A stretch of DNA of 50,255 nt, from the IMG/VR virus record IMGVR_UViG_3300050821_009614, positions 1 through 50,255 of that record. The stretch is one strand, 5' to 3'. Source of the DNA: a virus. The position numbers were made by a program, and so were the translations under genes. The notes below the pieces were generated by a model, which saw only the letters and a program-made list of their open reading frames with translations, searched no databases and was not told where the DNA came from. Each line of letters starts with the position of its first letter. The first letter of the stretch is position 1. Positions 17,056 to 25,226 of this stretch are shown here, piece after piece.

Positions 17056-17292
17056 TACCACGGGGCCTCCGTGCTGCGATCAAACTCGACAGAGCAACGC
17101 GGACAGCGAATCGTCATGCGAAGAATTTTGCTCAACAGCCAGCCGGCGGGCGTGTCCCAGTCCGCAAACTGGCCGCAATCGGCGCATCGGCGCTTGATGA
17201 CTGCGAACGTGAACGAGCACGCCAGCGCGATCAAAAGCGACGATAAACACGATGTCGAGCATCAGGTACGACTCAGGTGATCCGATTTTCAT
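17055..17292 (-). pseudogene. frameshifted single-TM zinc-ribbon protein
   Basis: The ATG at 17292 starts MKIGSPESYLMLDIVFIVAF, then the frame changes character. Removing one T from TTTT (minus strand; AAAA at 17233-17236) gives one coherent 78-aa protein: a continuous membrane segment 'LMLDIVFIVALIALACSFTF', then 'IKRRCADCGQFADWD', and 'TIRCPRCSVEFDRSTEAPW' ending at TAA that overlaps the portal start. The CxxC...CxxC pairs form a zinc ribbon. So the gene is either broken by one inserted base or the sequence has an error. The start overlaps the terminase stop (TAATG). Confidence 0.7.
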
Positions 17293-18920
17293 TACGCGGC
17301 CCCCGCAAGTGCGACGTCGTTATCGAGCTCGATCGCCAGCCGCAGCGCCATCTCCAGCGCGTCGGGGCCGTCGTCGTGGTCTCCCGTGAACAGGTCGCGC
17401 ATCTGGTTGACCAGCATCAGCGTGCCCGGCGAGCGGGTCTTAAACCGGAACAGGCGGCGGGACAGGTACGGACCCAGCCGGCGGATGCGGACTTCTTTGC
17501 GGACCACGTTCACGATTTCGTAGATCGGCAGCATGATCCCCTGCAGCTGGGACTCGCGGAGGAAGTCGCCCGCGAGCAGTTCCTGGAACTGGTTGGTCTC
17601 GATGGCGAAGCCCTGGCAGCCGGGAAAACGCCTGTAAACGTCGATCCCATCGTCCACGATCTTGGCCACGTCCCGCCGCTCCAAATCGGCCTCCACGTAC
17701 AGGATGCCGTCACGCGCGCGGGCCAGCTTGACGATGGCCGAGTAGTCGCCGCGTCGCGCGTCGCGTCCCTTGGACGGATCGAGGGCCATGACTTTGAGCG
17801 TGAGCGTCTTGGCGTCGGGCCACTGCTCGAACCAAATGCGATCGTCGTCCAGCCATTCGCTGGGGAACTCGCAGGCTTCGGGATTGACGGGGTTGCCTTG
17901 CTTCTCCGACTCAAACGCATTCCGCCCTTCCCGCACGCGCATCTGCATCAGCTCGTACAGGCTCTCCTGTTCCGGCCAGAGCAACACGGCGCCTTCATCC
18001 ATCTGTTGCTTGTTTCGCTCATAGAACTCGCGGGCCTCGTCCTGATAGCGGGGGTTTTGAATGTCCGTATAGATCGTTTCCCACTGTGCCCACAGCTCCA
18101 TGTGCTTGGGCCATTGCTCGATGGCCTGGAACAGGTCGTGAGCCCAGCCGGGCGTACGTGCGAGCGTCAGCGGCAGGCATTCACGATGCAGCACGGTTCC
18201 CAACACCAGGACGTTCGTGTCCTTGTTGCCGCATTTCATCAATGCCCGGTTGAACCAGGAGCGCGCTCGCTCGCGTTGCCTGGGAGAGAAAATGTGGTCG
18301 TCGTTCTCCAAGTCGTCAGCAACAATTAACGATGGGCGGTGCTGTTTGCGTCGACGTCCACGGATTTTGTTTCCGGTGCCCAAGGCGTCCACGGCCACTC
18401 CGTTTCTGGCAACAATACGATTAGTTCGCCAAATACTGCCGATGCCGCAAGCACCTGGATAGGCGTCAGCGAGGGCCGAGTTTGTTTCGAGTTCATTCTT
18501 GATCGCCTCCAGGAAGGTATAGCTCTGGTCGGCCGTGTCGGACGTCAGAAAGATGTAAGTCTCCACGTGCTCGCAGATGCACTTGAGCACGTAGGTCAGC
18601 GACACGAACGTGGACTTGGCCGAGCCGCGGGGAGCGATGATCACCCGGCGCGTGCCGCGGGCTGAATGCATGCACGAAATTGTTTCGCTCACCGAGCGGT
18701 GCATGCGGGAAGGCGCGCGATCGTAGTAATGCGGCAGAAACCGCTTGCCCCAGTCCAGCACGCTGTCGCTGACTTCTGTGGTTGGCGGGCACAGCTGCTC
18801 GCGAAATGAGCCAACGACGTCATTGAGGTCTTCGTTGGAGAACAGATTCCCAAGAGAGCCCAGGTCGACGGACCCGACTTCTTCGCGAAGCTCTTGAATG
18901 AGGGTGTTACTCTGTGGCAT
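17292..18920 (-). CDS. terL: terminase large subunit, 542 aa
   Basis: Packaging motor with ATPase and nuclease domains. Walker A is 'APRGSAKSTF' at about residues 96-105. Walker B is 'LIVADDLEND' at 198-207. A coupling-type motif 'VLGTVLH' follows. The RuvC-like nuclease has 'ALDPSKGRDARRGDYSAI' near 385-402, 'AIETNQFQELLAGDF', and 'TGDHDDGPDALEMAL' near the end. The gene overlaps the small subunit candidate by 14 bases and is directly followed by the zinc-ribbon gene and portal. The identification is firm. Confidence 0.95.
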   Translation of the reverse strand: MPQSNTLIQELREEVGSVDLGSLGNLFSNEDLNDVVGSFREQLCPPTTEVSDSVLDWGKRFLPHYYDRAPSRMHRSVSETISCMHSARGTRRVIIAPRGSAKSTFVSLTYVLKCICEHVETYIFLTSDTADQSYTFLEAIKNELETNSALADAYPGACGIGSIWRTNRIVARNGVAVDALGTGNKIRGRRRKQHRPSLIVADDLENDDHIFSPRQRERARSWFNRALMKCGNKDTNVLVLGTVLHRECLPLTLARTPGWAHDLFQAIEQWPKHMELWAQWETIYTDIQNPRYQDEAREFYERNKQQMDEGAVLLWPEQESLYELMQMRVREGRNAFESEKQGNPVNPEACEFPSEWLDDDRIWFEQWPDAKTLTLKVMALDPSKGRDARRGDYSAIVKLARARDGILYVEADLERRDVAKIVDDGIDVYRRFPGCQGFAIETNQFQELLAGDFLRESQLQGIMLPIYEIVNVVRKEVRIRRLGPYLSRRLFRFKTRSPGTLMLVNQMRDLFTGDHDDGPDALEMALRLAIELDNDVALAGAA

Positions 18921-19431
18921 TCGTTGTCTTCTTAGCCGGCGACAAACCCAGTCCCGCCAGCAAGTCCGAAAGTCGCGTGTCGATCTCTTTCCGCAAGGTG
19001 CTGTCCTTCACCACGTCGTTGATGACCTGGCTCAGGCTGAGCATCAGCATCAGCATTTGCTCGCGGGTAAAGCTGTCCGGTGTTCTGGCGGCGAACTCTC
19101 GCCACCACTTGCGCTCGAGCATCCAAGCCGACGCCCGCCACTGATCGTCGCCCTTGTAGAGTTTCTGCAGGTGGTGGTGCTTGCCTTCCGCTTCCGCCTT
19201 TTCGATCCGCGCCTTGAAGTCCGGGTGTCGCTTCGTGGTGTCGCCCAACATCATCAAGTCGGCGACCGAGCCAGACCGACCGATCAGCTTCATGGCGTCC
19301 GTGCGCGAGCCACCGACCCGCAGGCAGCGGAGAATGACCCTTTCCTCGGCCACGCCAATCGTCTGGACGCGATCCGAGCCCTTCCTGCGATAGGCTGCCC
19401 CGGCGTCTGTTTTTGGCTTCTGCTTGGCCAT
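18907..19431 (-). CDS. probable terminase small subunit, 174 aa
   Basis: Begins MAKQKPKTDAGAAYRRKGSD at 19431; the ORF is open upstream but this ATG gives the usual start type. It has a basic N-terminus, an HTH-like stretch 'ERVILRCLRVGGSRTDAMKLI', 'HPDFKARIEKAEAEGKHHHL', and 'RASAWMLERKWWREFAARTP', a pattern seen in phage terminase small subunits, then an oligomerisation helix 'MLMLMLSLSQVINDVVKD'. It lies directly upstream of terL and would recognise pac or cos DNA. Confidence 0.75.
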   Translation of the reverse strand: MAKQKPKTDAGAAYRRKGSDRVQTIGVAEERVILRCLRVGGSRTDAMKLIGRSGSVADLMMLGDTTKRHPDFKARIEKAEAEGKHHHLQKLYKGDDQWRASAWMLERKWWREFAARTPDSFTREQMLMLMLSLSQVINDVVKDSTLRKEIDTRLSDLLAGLGLSPAKKTTNATE

Positions 19432-19453
19432 AGCCCACAAGAACACTAAGGTT

Positions 19454-19831
19454 TCAACCACCTGCAAAGATCGACGTGCCGTCCGTCGGGAAAATGTTGA
19501 TCTGGTAATCTGTGCCCGTGCAGGGGAAGTGCTCTAGCGCCCCCGCGTTGTTCACGATGAACCAGGCGTAGAACTTGCCCGGACTGGCCACGTCGGCCGA
19601 CTGCCATTCGTAAGCCACGATCCCCTCCGCTGCGTTGATGATCAGCGCGCCGGCGTTGGCGATCGTAGGGACGGGCGGACTCGACGGAATCGCTGGCACC
19701 ATCCGAAACGCCACGGTCATGCCGGTCAGGTTCATCGGCACCTTGTTGCCGTTCGTGTCGGTCACGAACAGCTGAGCCGTGGGCAGCTTCAGCAGGTCGC
19801 CGACCGAGAAACTTTGGACGTTTGACGCCAT
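19454..19831 (-). CDS. BppU-like baseplate/receptor-binding N-domain protein, 125 aa
   Basis: Single beta-sandwich-like domain: 'LFVTDTNGNKVPMNLTGMTV', 'AFRMVPAIPSSPPVP', 'INAAEGIVAYEWQSADVASP', 'GKFYAWFIVNNAGALEHFP'. This alternation of D-x-x-G and strand motifs resembles the N-terminal domain of BppU-type proteins that attach receptor-binding parts to the tail. It overlaps the next gene upstream by one base. The assignment is by pattern, not search. Confidence 0.6.
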   Translation of the reverse strand: MASNVQSFSVGDLLKLPTAQLFVTDTNGNKVPMNLTGMTVAFRMVPAIPSSPPVPTIANAGALIINAAEGIVAYEWQSADVASPGKFYAWFIVNNAGALEHFPCTGTDYQINIFPTDGTSIFAGG

Positions 19832-21432
19832 TACCGCACGGCCCCCGTGTTCACCAAGGCGTCATTCGAGATCAGGGCCAGTGCGTCTTCCTGGAGTGAG
19901 ACCCAGGGAAGATCCTCGATCCAGATACTGGCCGGCGCGTGGTTGTTGTAGATCGGGACCGGATACATCGTCTTGAGGTCAGCCGTCACGAACGACGCCA
20001 GGAAGAACGAGTCAGCTCCCGTGCCGGTGTCGGTCACGCTGTCGATGATCGTGGCCTGCAGGATGTTGTCGCTGCCCACACCGGCGTCAGTGAGCGAGTA
20101 CGTGATCACGGTGCCCAGCGAGTCCGTGCCGGTGAGCGTGTCGACGAACGGCACGAAGGCCGTAAGCCCCAGCACGTCCACTCCCACCGCGGCAATGCTG
20201 TCGACCAGGGAGATGGGCAACTCTTGTCCGGCAACGTCCGCCCCGGAACTCGCGTCAGCCCATTCGTTGCCGACGCCGACGGACATGGCATCCAGGCCAA
20301 CCGATGATTCGGAGTAGACGTTGATCGGAACGGCTGTCAGCGTGTCGAGCCCCGAGCCCGTGTCGAACTGTGCCAAACCGCCGAAGAACGTGGTTTCCGT
20401 GCCTGTGCCAGTGTCCGTATCCATGAACGTGGCGATGGTGCTTTCGCCATCGTTGGCCGTCATCACGTCGGAGAGCAGGATTGAGCCGGAGAGGCTTTCC
20501 GTGCCCAGTCCCACGTCGATCGCCAGGCTGTCGACCAGCGGGAACGCGTCTGTTGCGGAGCCCGTATCGATGCCGAACGACAGCTGCAGGTCGAACTCGG
20601 TTTCCGTACTCGAGCCCGTGTCCGTAACCGACAGAGCAATCGAGGCGACTTCGGTTCCGCTCGACGTGTCGGTGGCCAGCGAGTCGAGCACCGGGAAGAC
20701 ATCGGCGGCAGCGCCGCTGTCTGGATAAGAGACCGAGACCAGCGGGTAGGTGCCGACCCCAACATAGAGCAGCCCGTTCCAGACGTAGACTTCGGGGCCG
20801 TCGTTGGCGGAAGTGGCGTCAGCCAACGGCAGATTGAGGGTCGGGGCTGCGTCTGCTCCGGTGCTTGAATCAGCGAACGACTGCTGCCAGACAATCGAGG
20901 TGGTGTCTGAGCCTGAGCCGGTGTCGGCGAGGGAGACTGGGGTGCCGCTGGTCGTATAAGTGACCGTAATCAGCAGCCCGAAATAGTTTCCGCTCGAATC
21001 ACCGCCCATCGCCGTTTCGACGACCACCCGAAAATTATTCCAGAGGGACGGCGTCGAGTTGTTGATGGTCAGTGCGGTTGGCCCAGACGTGATCTCTGAT
21101 CCGCTGGTGGTCGTGATCTTGCTGGACATCGACGCGAGGAGCGTTGCGCCGGTGCTGTCGTAAATCTTCAAGAGAAAGTCGGAGGTCGCTTTGCTGGTCG
21201 CCTGCCATTTGGCTGTATAGGTGGCGCCAGAAATTGCCGTGATAGTGCCGGTATTGAATGTGCAGGCGCCGATGTAATTGTTCGTGCCGCCCGTGCCAGA
21301 CGCCTGTGTGATGTAATGCGTGCCGTCGCCCGCACCACCCGATGCCGAAAGCACGCCCCAGAAATTGGACCCAGTTGTTGTCCAATCTGTTGTGGTGATG
21401 TCGCTGCTAGGAACGACGTTTGAGCTGGGCAT
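19831..21432 (-). CDS. repeat-rich tail fibre-like protein, 533 aa
   Basis: Probably an adsorption fibre or decoration protein. The N-terminal ~160 residues look like a carbohydrate-binding-type beta-sandwich (WTTTGSNFWGVLSASGG ... NNFRVVVETAMGGDSSGNY). From about residue 169 to 475 an acidic unit of the type D-[TS]-G-[TS]-G-x-[DE] recurs about 17 times, spaced 15-25 residues apart. The C-terminus is a short hydrophobic segment 'YNNHAPASIWIEDLPWVSLQ'. Such Asp/Gly repeats may bind Ca2+ or form a fibrous stalk. The call is inference from composition and its place next to the BppU-like gene. Confidence 0.65.
   Translation of the reverse strand: MPSSNVVPSSDITTTDWTTTGSNFWGVLSASGGAGDGTHYITQASGTGGTNNYIGACTFNTGTITAISGATYTAKWQATSKATSDFLLKIYDSTGATLLASMSSKITTTSGSEITSGPTALTINNSTPSLWNNFRVVVETAMGGDSSGNYFGLLITVTYTTSGTPVSLADTGSGSDTTSIVWQQSFADSSTGADAAPTLNLPLADATSANDGPEVYVWNGLLYVGVGTYPLVSVSYPDSGAAADVFPVLDSLATDTSSGTEVASIALSVTDTGSSTETEFDLQLSFGIDTGSATDAFPLVDSLAIDVGLGTESLSGSILLSDVMTANDGESTIATFMDTDTGTGTETTFFGGLAQFDTGSGLDTLTAVPINVYSESSVGLDAMSVGVGNEWADASSGADVAGQELPISLVDSIAAVGVDVLGLTAFVPFVDTLTGTDSLGTVITYSLTDAGVGSDNILQATIIDSVTDTGTGADSFFLASFVTADLKTMYPVPIYNNHAPASIWIEDLPWVSLQEDALALISNDALVNTGAVR
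20005..20928 (-). repeat. about 17 degenerate D-[TS]-G-x-G-x-[DE] repeats
   Basis: In the fibre-like protein, residues ~169-475. Examples are DTGSGSD, DSSTGAD, DTGSATD, DTDTGTGTE, DTGSGLD, DASSGAD, DTLTGTD, DAGVGSD and DTGTGAD. The units are degenerate at DNA level, so they are old and kept by selection rather than recent tandem copies. Confidence 0.8.
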
Positions 21433-21834
21433 TTAGAAGTGCCTCAGCGCATTGGGATCGTTGGGGAATGCCGTCGCATCGATCGGCACAATTTCCCAGT
21501 CATTTTCCTCCAAGAACCGGTCGCGGTTGGCCAGCCTGGCGGCCATCGTGTCCTCTTGCGGCCCAACCACAGTGGCGACCACGGGCACCGGCCGACTGAT
21601 GATGAACGCCTGCATGTGGGCGGCGTGGGGTCCGGTGAAAGTGTTCGCACACATCCACTTCGTCGGGGCGCCCTTGCTGCCTTTGGGTCTCAGCGGAGTT
21701 GGCAGCATTTCAGCTACGGTCACCCGCGAATGCGGATTGATGAGCACGTGCCACTCGACACAAAGCGGCCGAGCCACCGGCGCTTCTTCGGCCGTCGCCA
21801 CAATACAAACCGTAAAAAGCTGTGAACTATTCAT
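21433..21834 (-). CDS. hypothetical protein, 133 aa
   Basis: Starts MNSSQLFTVCIVATAEEAPV at 21834 and stops one base before the fibre-like gene. It contains 'VEWHVLINPHSRVTVAEML' and 'MQAFIISRPVPVVATVVG', mixed alpha/beta, and ends with 'LEENDWEIVPIDATAFPND'. No domain is recognised. It is the first leftward gene beyond the divergent glycosyltransferase gene, separated from it by only 41 bases. Confidence 0.55.
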   Translation of the reverse strand: MNSSQLFTVCIVATAEEAPVARPLCVEWHVLINPHSRVTVAEMLPTPLRPKGSKGAPTKWMCANTFTGPHAAHMQAFIISRPVPVVATVVGPQEDTMAARLANRDRFLEENDWEIVPIDATAFPNDPNALRHF

Positions 21835-21875
21835 CGCGCGCGTGCGTTAGGATGGTCTGGGGGAGGGTTGGGACA

Positions 21876-23102
21876 ATGTCGCGTTCTACGATCTTTGGTT
21901 ACATTGCCTACATGTTGGCATTCCTCGGCGCCGCGAAGGCGTGCTATCTCGCAGGCACTACACCCGAGCTATTCGGAGCCGACGAGCTTTTTCACTTCGA
22001 CCTCGTGTCGCACTATTCACAGTTGGAGACTCCCCGGTCGTTCGTGGGGCTCACGCTGGAAGCCGGCCGGCACATCAACTCGCCGATCCCCCTGGTCAAT
22101 CACGAGTCCCTTGAGCCGCCGCTTTACTACGCGATCGCCGGCGCTTGGCATGCGGTGGGCCAGATCGCCGTTGGCCTCAACCGAATGCCGTTGTGGGACC
22201 GTCTGCTTTCCGCCGCGTTCGCGTTTGCGGCCGTCATCGTTGGCTGGCTGGTCGGCAGAGAGATTTTCCCCGGAGACGACTTTCGGCAACTTATCGTCCC
22301 GGCCGTCATTGCGATCATTCCGCAGCGCGACCTTTGCATGGTGAGTGACGATTCCCTTGTGCCGTTGTGTGCGGGGCTCGCTTTGCTGGCGCTCCTCAAA
22401 TACGCAAAGGTGCCGACGATCGGAGCCGCCATCTGCGCCGGTCTCGGATGTTCCGCGCTGCTCATGACAAAGACCACGGCCCTTCCGATTGCCTGCATCG
22501 CGCTCGCGGCTTATGCGTGGATCTCTCTTAAGAAAATCGATCGCCGCTCGCTCGCAGTTCTCGTCGGACTCGTGCCGCTCGCCGCTTGGTGCGCTTGGAA
22601 TCTGGCAACCATCGGCGAACTGACCGGCGCGAATGCTAAGATGCACCAGCTCGGATTCTCGGCCAAGCCGGTGAGCGCTTGGGGCGCGCACGCCCTGTTC
22701 ACGGCGGGAGGCGCTTGGACGTTCTGGAAAGAGCTGAGCGTTTCGTTTTGTCGCGGCGAACTCTCTCCAGAGGGAAGCGTCATACCACGCTTCGACTGGG
22801 CTTTCATCGGAGTCGTCAGCGCCGCGTTGGTTGGCGGATGCTATCGAGTTGCCCGCGATCGCCAACTTGGACTGGCGGTCTGCCTCTCTGCGTTTGTGGC
22901 CAGCGTTGCATTCGTGGCCTGGGCCAGCGTTCGCACAGATTTTGGGGTGATCGGAATGCCGTCTCTCTGGCTGCAATTCCCTGGATTCTCGAATGGGCGC
23001 CTGATCGCCGGCGCTTTGGTGCCGTTCGCGGTTCTGTGCGCAAGCCTGTTGCCGCGCGCCGTCGTCGCCCACGACGTGCAGGCAGCTTTGGCCAAGCAGT
23101 GA
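21876..23102 (+). CDS. GT-C/DUF2142-like integral membrane glycosyltransferase, 408 aa
   Basis: I chose ATG at 21876 because GGGAGGG lies nine bases upstream. The protein has about 9-11 hydrophobic segments. After the first one comes the loop 'GADELFHFDLVSHYSQLETP' with an Asp-Glu pair (residues 36-37) as in PMT/ArnT/DUF2142 transferases, and then 'EPPLYYAIAGAWHAVG', also typical. Such enzymes use lipid-linked sugars to modify surface polymers. It is the only plus-strand gene between 0.3 and 41.7 kb and is followed by a terminator, so it is probably an independently expressed moron that changes the host surface in lysogeny. Substrate is unknown. Confidence 0.75.
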   Translation: MSRSTIFGYIAYMLAFLGAAKACYLAGTTPELFGADELFHFDLVSHYSQLETPRSFVGLTLEAGRHINSPIPLVNHESLEPPLYYAIAGAWHAVGQIAVGLNRMPLWDRLLSAAFAFAAVIVGWLVGREIFPGDDFRQLIVPAVIAIIPQRDLCMVSDDSLVPLCAGLALLALLKYAKVPTIGAAICAGLGCSALLMTKTTALPIACIALAAYAWISLKKIDRRSLAVLVGLVPLAAWCAWNLATIGELTGANAKMHQLGFSAKPVSAWGAHALFTAGGAWTFWKELSVSFCRGELSPEGSVIPRFDWAFIGVVSAALVGGCYRVARDRQLGLAVCLSAFVASVAFVAWASVRTDFGVIGMPSLWLQFPGFSNGRLIAGALVPFAVLCASLLPRAVVAHDVQAALAKQ

Positions 23103-23157
23103 CAAAAGACTCGCGATCAAGAGCAGCATCGAAACTCTCGCGGGTAGTCGAAAACAA

Positions 23158-23191
23158 CCCGGCCACGCCGATCTCAGCGAACGTGGCCGGG
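23158..23191. terminator. bidirectional terminator between convergent genes
   Basis: Perfect 10-bp stem CCCGGCCACG / CGTGGCCGGG with a 14-base loop. On the minus strand it is followed by TTGTTTTCG, a U-rich tract; on the plus strand by a weaker T-rich run. It lies between the glycosyltransferase stop (23102) and the leftward structural gene stop (23261), separating convergent transcripts. Confidence 0.8.
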
Positions 23192-23260
23192 AGTGCGTCT
23201 TGCTTCCGTTCCTTTGCGTTGGTGCCGGCCGTTTCGGCCGCAAGCGACCGACGCCGACAA

Positions 23261-23908
23261 CTATGACCAGGTGATGGCTAGGGTCAGCGTCCAAGTCGAA
23301 CCAGACGCCTTCGTGCCCAAGCTCTGCACCTTGCGATTGAGCATCACCACCGAGCCGCTGACGGCTCCCGAGCCGTTCTGCACGCCGCCTTCGTTCCAAG
23401 CGAAGTTGGCCTGAGCCGAGCCGAACGTGGCCTGCCAGGTGGCCGTCTGCCCGGAGACCGACGGGTAGCCCGAGTTCATGGCCACAGCCAGGTAGTTGGT
23501 CCCGGCCTGCATGTCGGTCTGCGTGGCCACGGCGGCCGTCGACGAGTCGCCCACTTTGAGCTGCGCGTTGGCGTTGCTATACGCCGTGGGCGAACCGGTG
23601 CCACAGAGCAGGTTGATCAGCACCGTGATCCCGGCGTTCAAGCACAGGTTGCCATCCCACTCCTCGGTCTCGTCGGGCGCGAAACCCAGCGCGTGACGCA
23701 GCTCGGCGGTGAGGCCGGACGGATGCGGGACGCCCGACTGCCACTTCTCGAGCTTCCACCGCGGGTGCATGTGGATCCGGTCGCACATGCCGCCATCGGT
23801 GGGCGCGGCGAGCGCCAGACCACAAGATGCCAGCATGAGCGGCACGAGCCGCTTCCAATGCCGCTTGAGACGACTGAGCCAGGTAAATTTTCCGACTGCC
23901 ACAGACAT
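23261..23908 (-). CDS. probable phage structural protein, 215 aa
   Basis: The segment 'NAGITVLINLLCGTGSPTAY' followed by 'SNANAQLKVGDSSTAAV' and 'ATWQATFGSAQANFAWNEGG' belongs to a group of phage virion proteins often found near tail fibres; the strand-rich C-terminus ends 'STWTLTLAITWS'. The first ~35 residues (KRHWKRLVPLMLASCGLALA) look like a basic, hydrophobic signal-like segment. A terminator-like hairpin lies just upstream, so it may have its own promoter. Role not known. Confidence 0.62.
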   Translation of the reverse strand: MSVAVGKFTWLSRLKRHWKRLVPLMLASCGLALAAPTDGGMCDRIHMHPRWKLEKWQSGVPHPSGLTAELRHALGFAPDETEEWDGNLCLNAGITVLINLLCGTGSPTAYSNANAQLKVGDSSTAAVATQTDMQAGTNYLAVAMNSGYPSVSGQTATWQATFGSAQANFAWNEGGVQNGSGAVSGSVVMLNRKVQSLGTKASGSTWTLTLAITWS

Positions 23909-23931
23909 CGCGATTTCTCCAAAAGCAAAGC

Positions 23932-23959
23932 GGGGGCCGGCGAACGAACGCCGACCCCC
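23932..23959 (-). terminator. terminator-like hairpin upstream of the 215-aa gene
   Basis: GGGGG-c-CGGCG, six-base loop, CGCCG-a-CCCCC: an 11-bp stem with one mismatch. On the minus strand it is followed by GCTTTGCTTTTGG. The 23909-24067 gap also has a near-palindrome CCGGGTAGCTACTCCCGG and GCCGGC-attcgac-GCCGGC (about 24021-24040), and no gene. It separates the 169-aa gene from the 215-aa gene. Confidence 0.6.
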
Positions 23960-24067
23960 ACAAAGGTCGCGAGTGTTGTGGCACTCTTCCGGGTAGCTAC
24001 TCCCGGTGTGCTCTATGTCAAGCCGGCATTCGACGCCGGCCTCCGCTGATTAATCCCCTTGTTTCAA

Positions 24068-24577
24068 TCAGCCCCCGACCAGAATAATGTCAAACTGCGC
24101 GGCGGTCATGGACGACGTAACCGTGATTGCCTTGGTCGTGCTGCTGACAGTGGGCAACGACGCGTTGTGAACGTGCTCGCACGAGTCGCCCGGCCACAGC
24201 TCCATTAGGCCGGACGTGCCCAGCAACAGGTAGCCGTTACTGCCCGCGGCCTGGACTGTGATCGGCTGCGTGTTGTTCGGGTTGGCCCGAATTTTGTAGG
24301 CGTTGATCTTCTTGCCCGTGAAGTTGACGGGACACGGCACGCTGTTGACCGTGGGACCGAGACACTCGGTCAGGTCCAGCGTTGTGGTGCCCCCCGAGAG
24401 GGTGACAGACCCGCTGGCGACCAGAGCGCCCGGCGGCGTGGACGAAGCGTTCAACAGCGTGACGGCGTCGGTGATCTGATGCGTCACGGTCGGCGGCGAG
24501 GCGACTTCCGCGTCCCCGATCGGAATCGTCTCGGCCACTTGGAGGCCCAGCCCGATGTTGGCTTGGATGGTGCTCAT
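24068..24577 (-). CDS. probable virion protein, 169 aa
   Basis: Beta-rich protein beginning MSTIQANIGLGLQVAETIPI, with 'GALVASGSVTLSGGTTTLDL', 'YKIRANPNNTQPITVQAAG', 'MELWPGDSCEHVHN' and a C-terminal 'TAAQFDIILVGG'. Such proteins with a 'N-x-x-P-I-T-V' strand and a 'W-P-G-D' turn occur as minor structural components. It is coupled to the upstream gene by an ATGA overlap. No firm family. Confidence 0.58.
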   Translation of the reverse strand: MSTIQANIGLGLQVAETIPIGDAEVASPPTVTHQITDAVTLLNASSTPPGALVASGSVTLSGGTTTLDLTECLGPTVNSVPCPVNFTGKKINAYKIRANPNNTQPITVQAAGSNGYLLLGTSGLMELWPGDSCEHVHNASLPTVSSTTKAITVTSSMTAAQFDIILVGG

Positions 24578-24900
24578 GAGCTGGACGTCTCCTTGCTGGC
24601 TTCAGCCACGATGATCTCAGCCAATTGCAAGACGCGCGCCCAGTTGGTGTCAGCGTACGACTTCCGGCAAGCCAGCGAGAGCAGGTTGGCCGTGTCCCGA
24701 CAGGTCATGATGCTGGCCTTGGTCGCCACGGTTTTGCCCAGCGGCTGATGCTGGACGGGAGCGGTTGCTGCCACCGAGGGCAACGGCTCGACGATGGGCT
24801 GAGTGGTTGCCGCGGGCTCCGCGGCCGGAGTTGCCGGGCCCGCAGCAGCAACGTGCGGCGGACTCGCGGCAGGAGTCGGATTAGGTTGGACCTGACTCAA
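24574..24900 (-). CDS. Pro/Ala-rich hypothetical protein, 108 aa
   Basis: The first 55 residues are disordered (Pro, Ala, Thr, Val); the remainder is helical with two Cys: 'TCRDTANLLSLACRKSYADT', then 'NWARVLQLAEIIVAEASKE'. It overlaps both neighbours by four bases. A linker plus helix suggests a small adapter, but no function can be assigned. Confidence 0.5.
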   Translation of the reverse strand: MSQVQPNPTPAASPPHVAAAGPATPAAEPAATTQPIVEPLPSVAATAPVQHQPLGKTVATKASIMTCRDTANLLSLACRKSYADTNWARVLQLAEIIVAEASKETSSS

Positions 24901-25226
24901 GCAGGAGTCTCCTTTGTCTTGGTGGATCGATACCCGAACAGCTTGGAAATCCGCACGGTTAAGTTGCGTTCCACCGCCGTGGGCTTGCCGCCCATGACTC
25001 CGGGCGGCGGAGTTTCACAAAGGCCACTGCCAAAAGCCTCCAGAGTGATTCCCACATCGGGGGCGTCCAGACGGTGATCGAAGTTCTGGTCAATCAGACC
25101 GACGATATGCGACTTGGCGTCTTCGAACTCAAACCGGCTGTTGCCGTGAATCGAGTCTCCGTAGGCCAGGAACGCAGCCTTTACCTCTTCGACCGAACCG
25201 GACGTCACAGGGAAGCTCCAGCTCAT
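24897..25226 (-). CDS. hypothetical protein, 109 aa
   Basis: Begins MSWSFPVTSGSVEEVKAAFL, with a helix-rich acidic first half ('EFEDAKSHIVGLIDQNFDHR') and a basic C-terminus ('NLTVRISKLFGYRSTKTKET'). The ATG overlaps the stop of the small upstream gene. A conserved-looking 'F...G.S.' opening is seen in some small phage proteins, but I cannot name a family. Confidence 0.55.
   Translation of the reverse strand: MSWSFPVTSGSVEEVKAAFLAYGDSIHGNSRFEFEDAKSHIVGLIDQNFDHRLDAPDVGITLEAFGSGLCETPPPGVMGGKPTAVERNLTVRISKLFGYRSTKTKETPA

Noticed and set aside
22017-23399. 460-codon minus-strand frame opposite the glycosyltransferase
   Set aside because: The plus-strand frame has clear membrane segments and GT-C motifs. 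The minus frame is Arg/Ser-rich noise.
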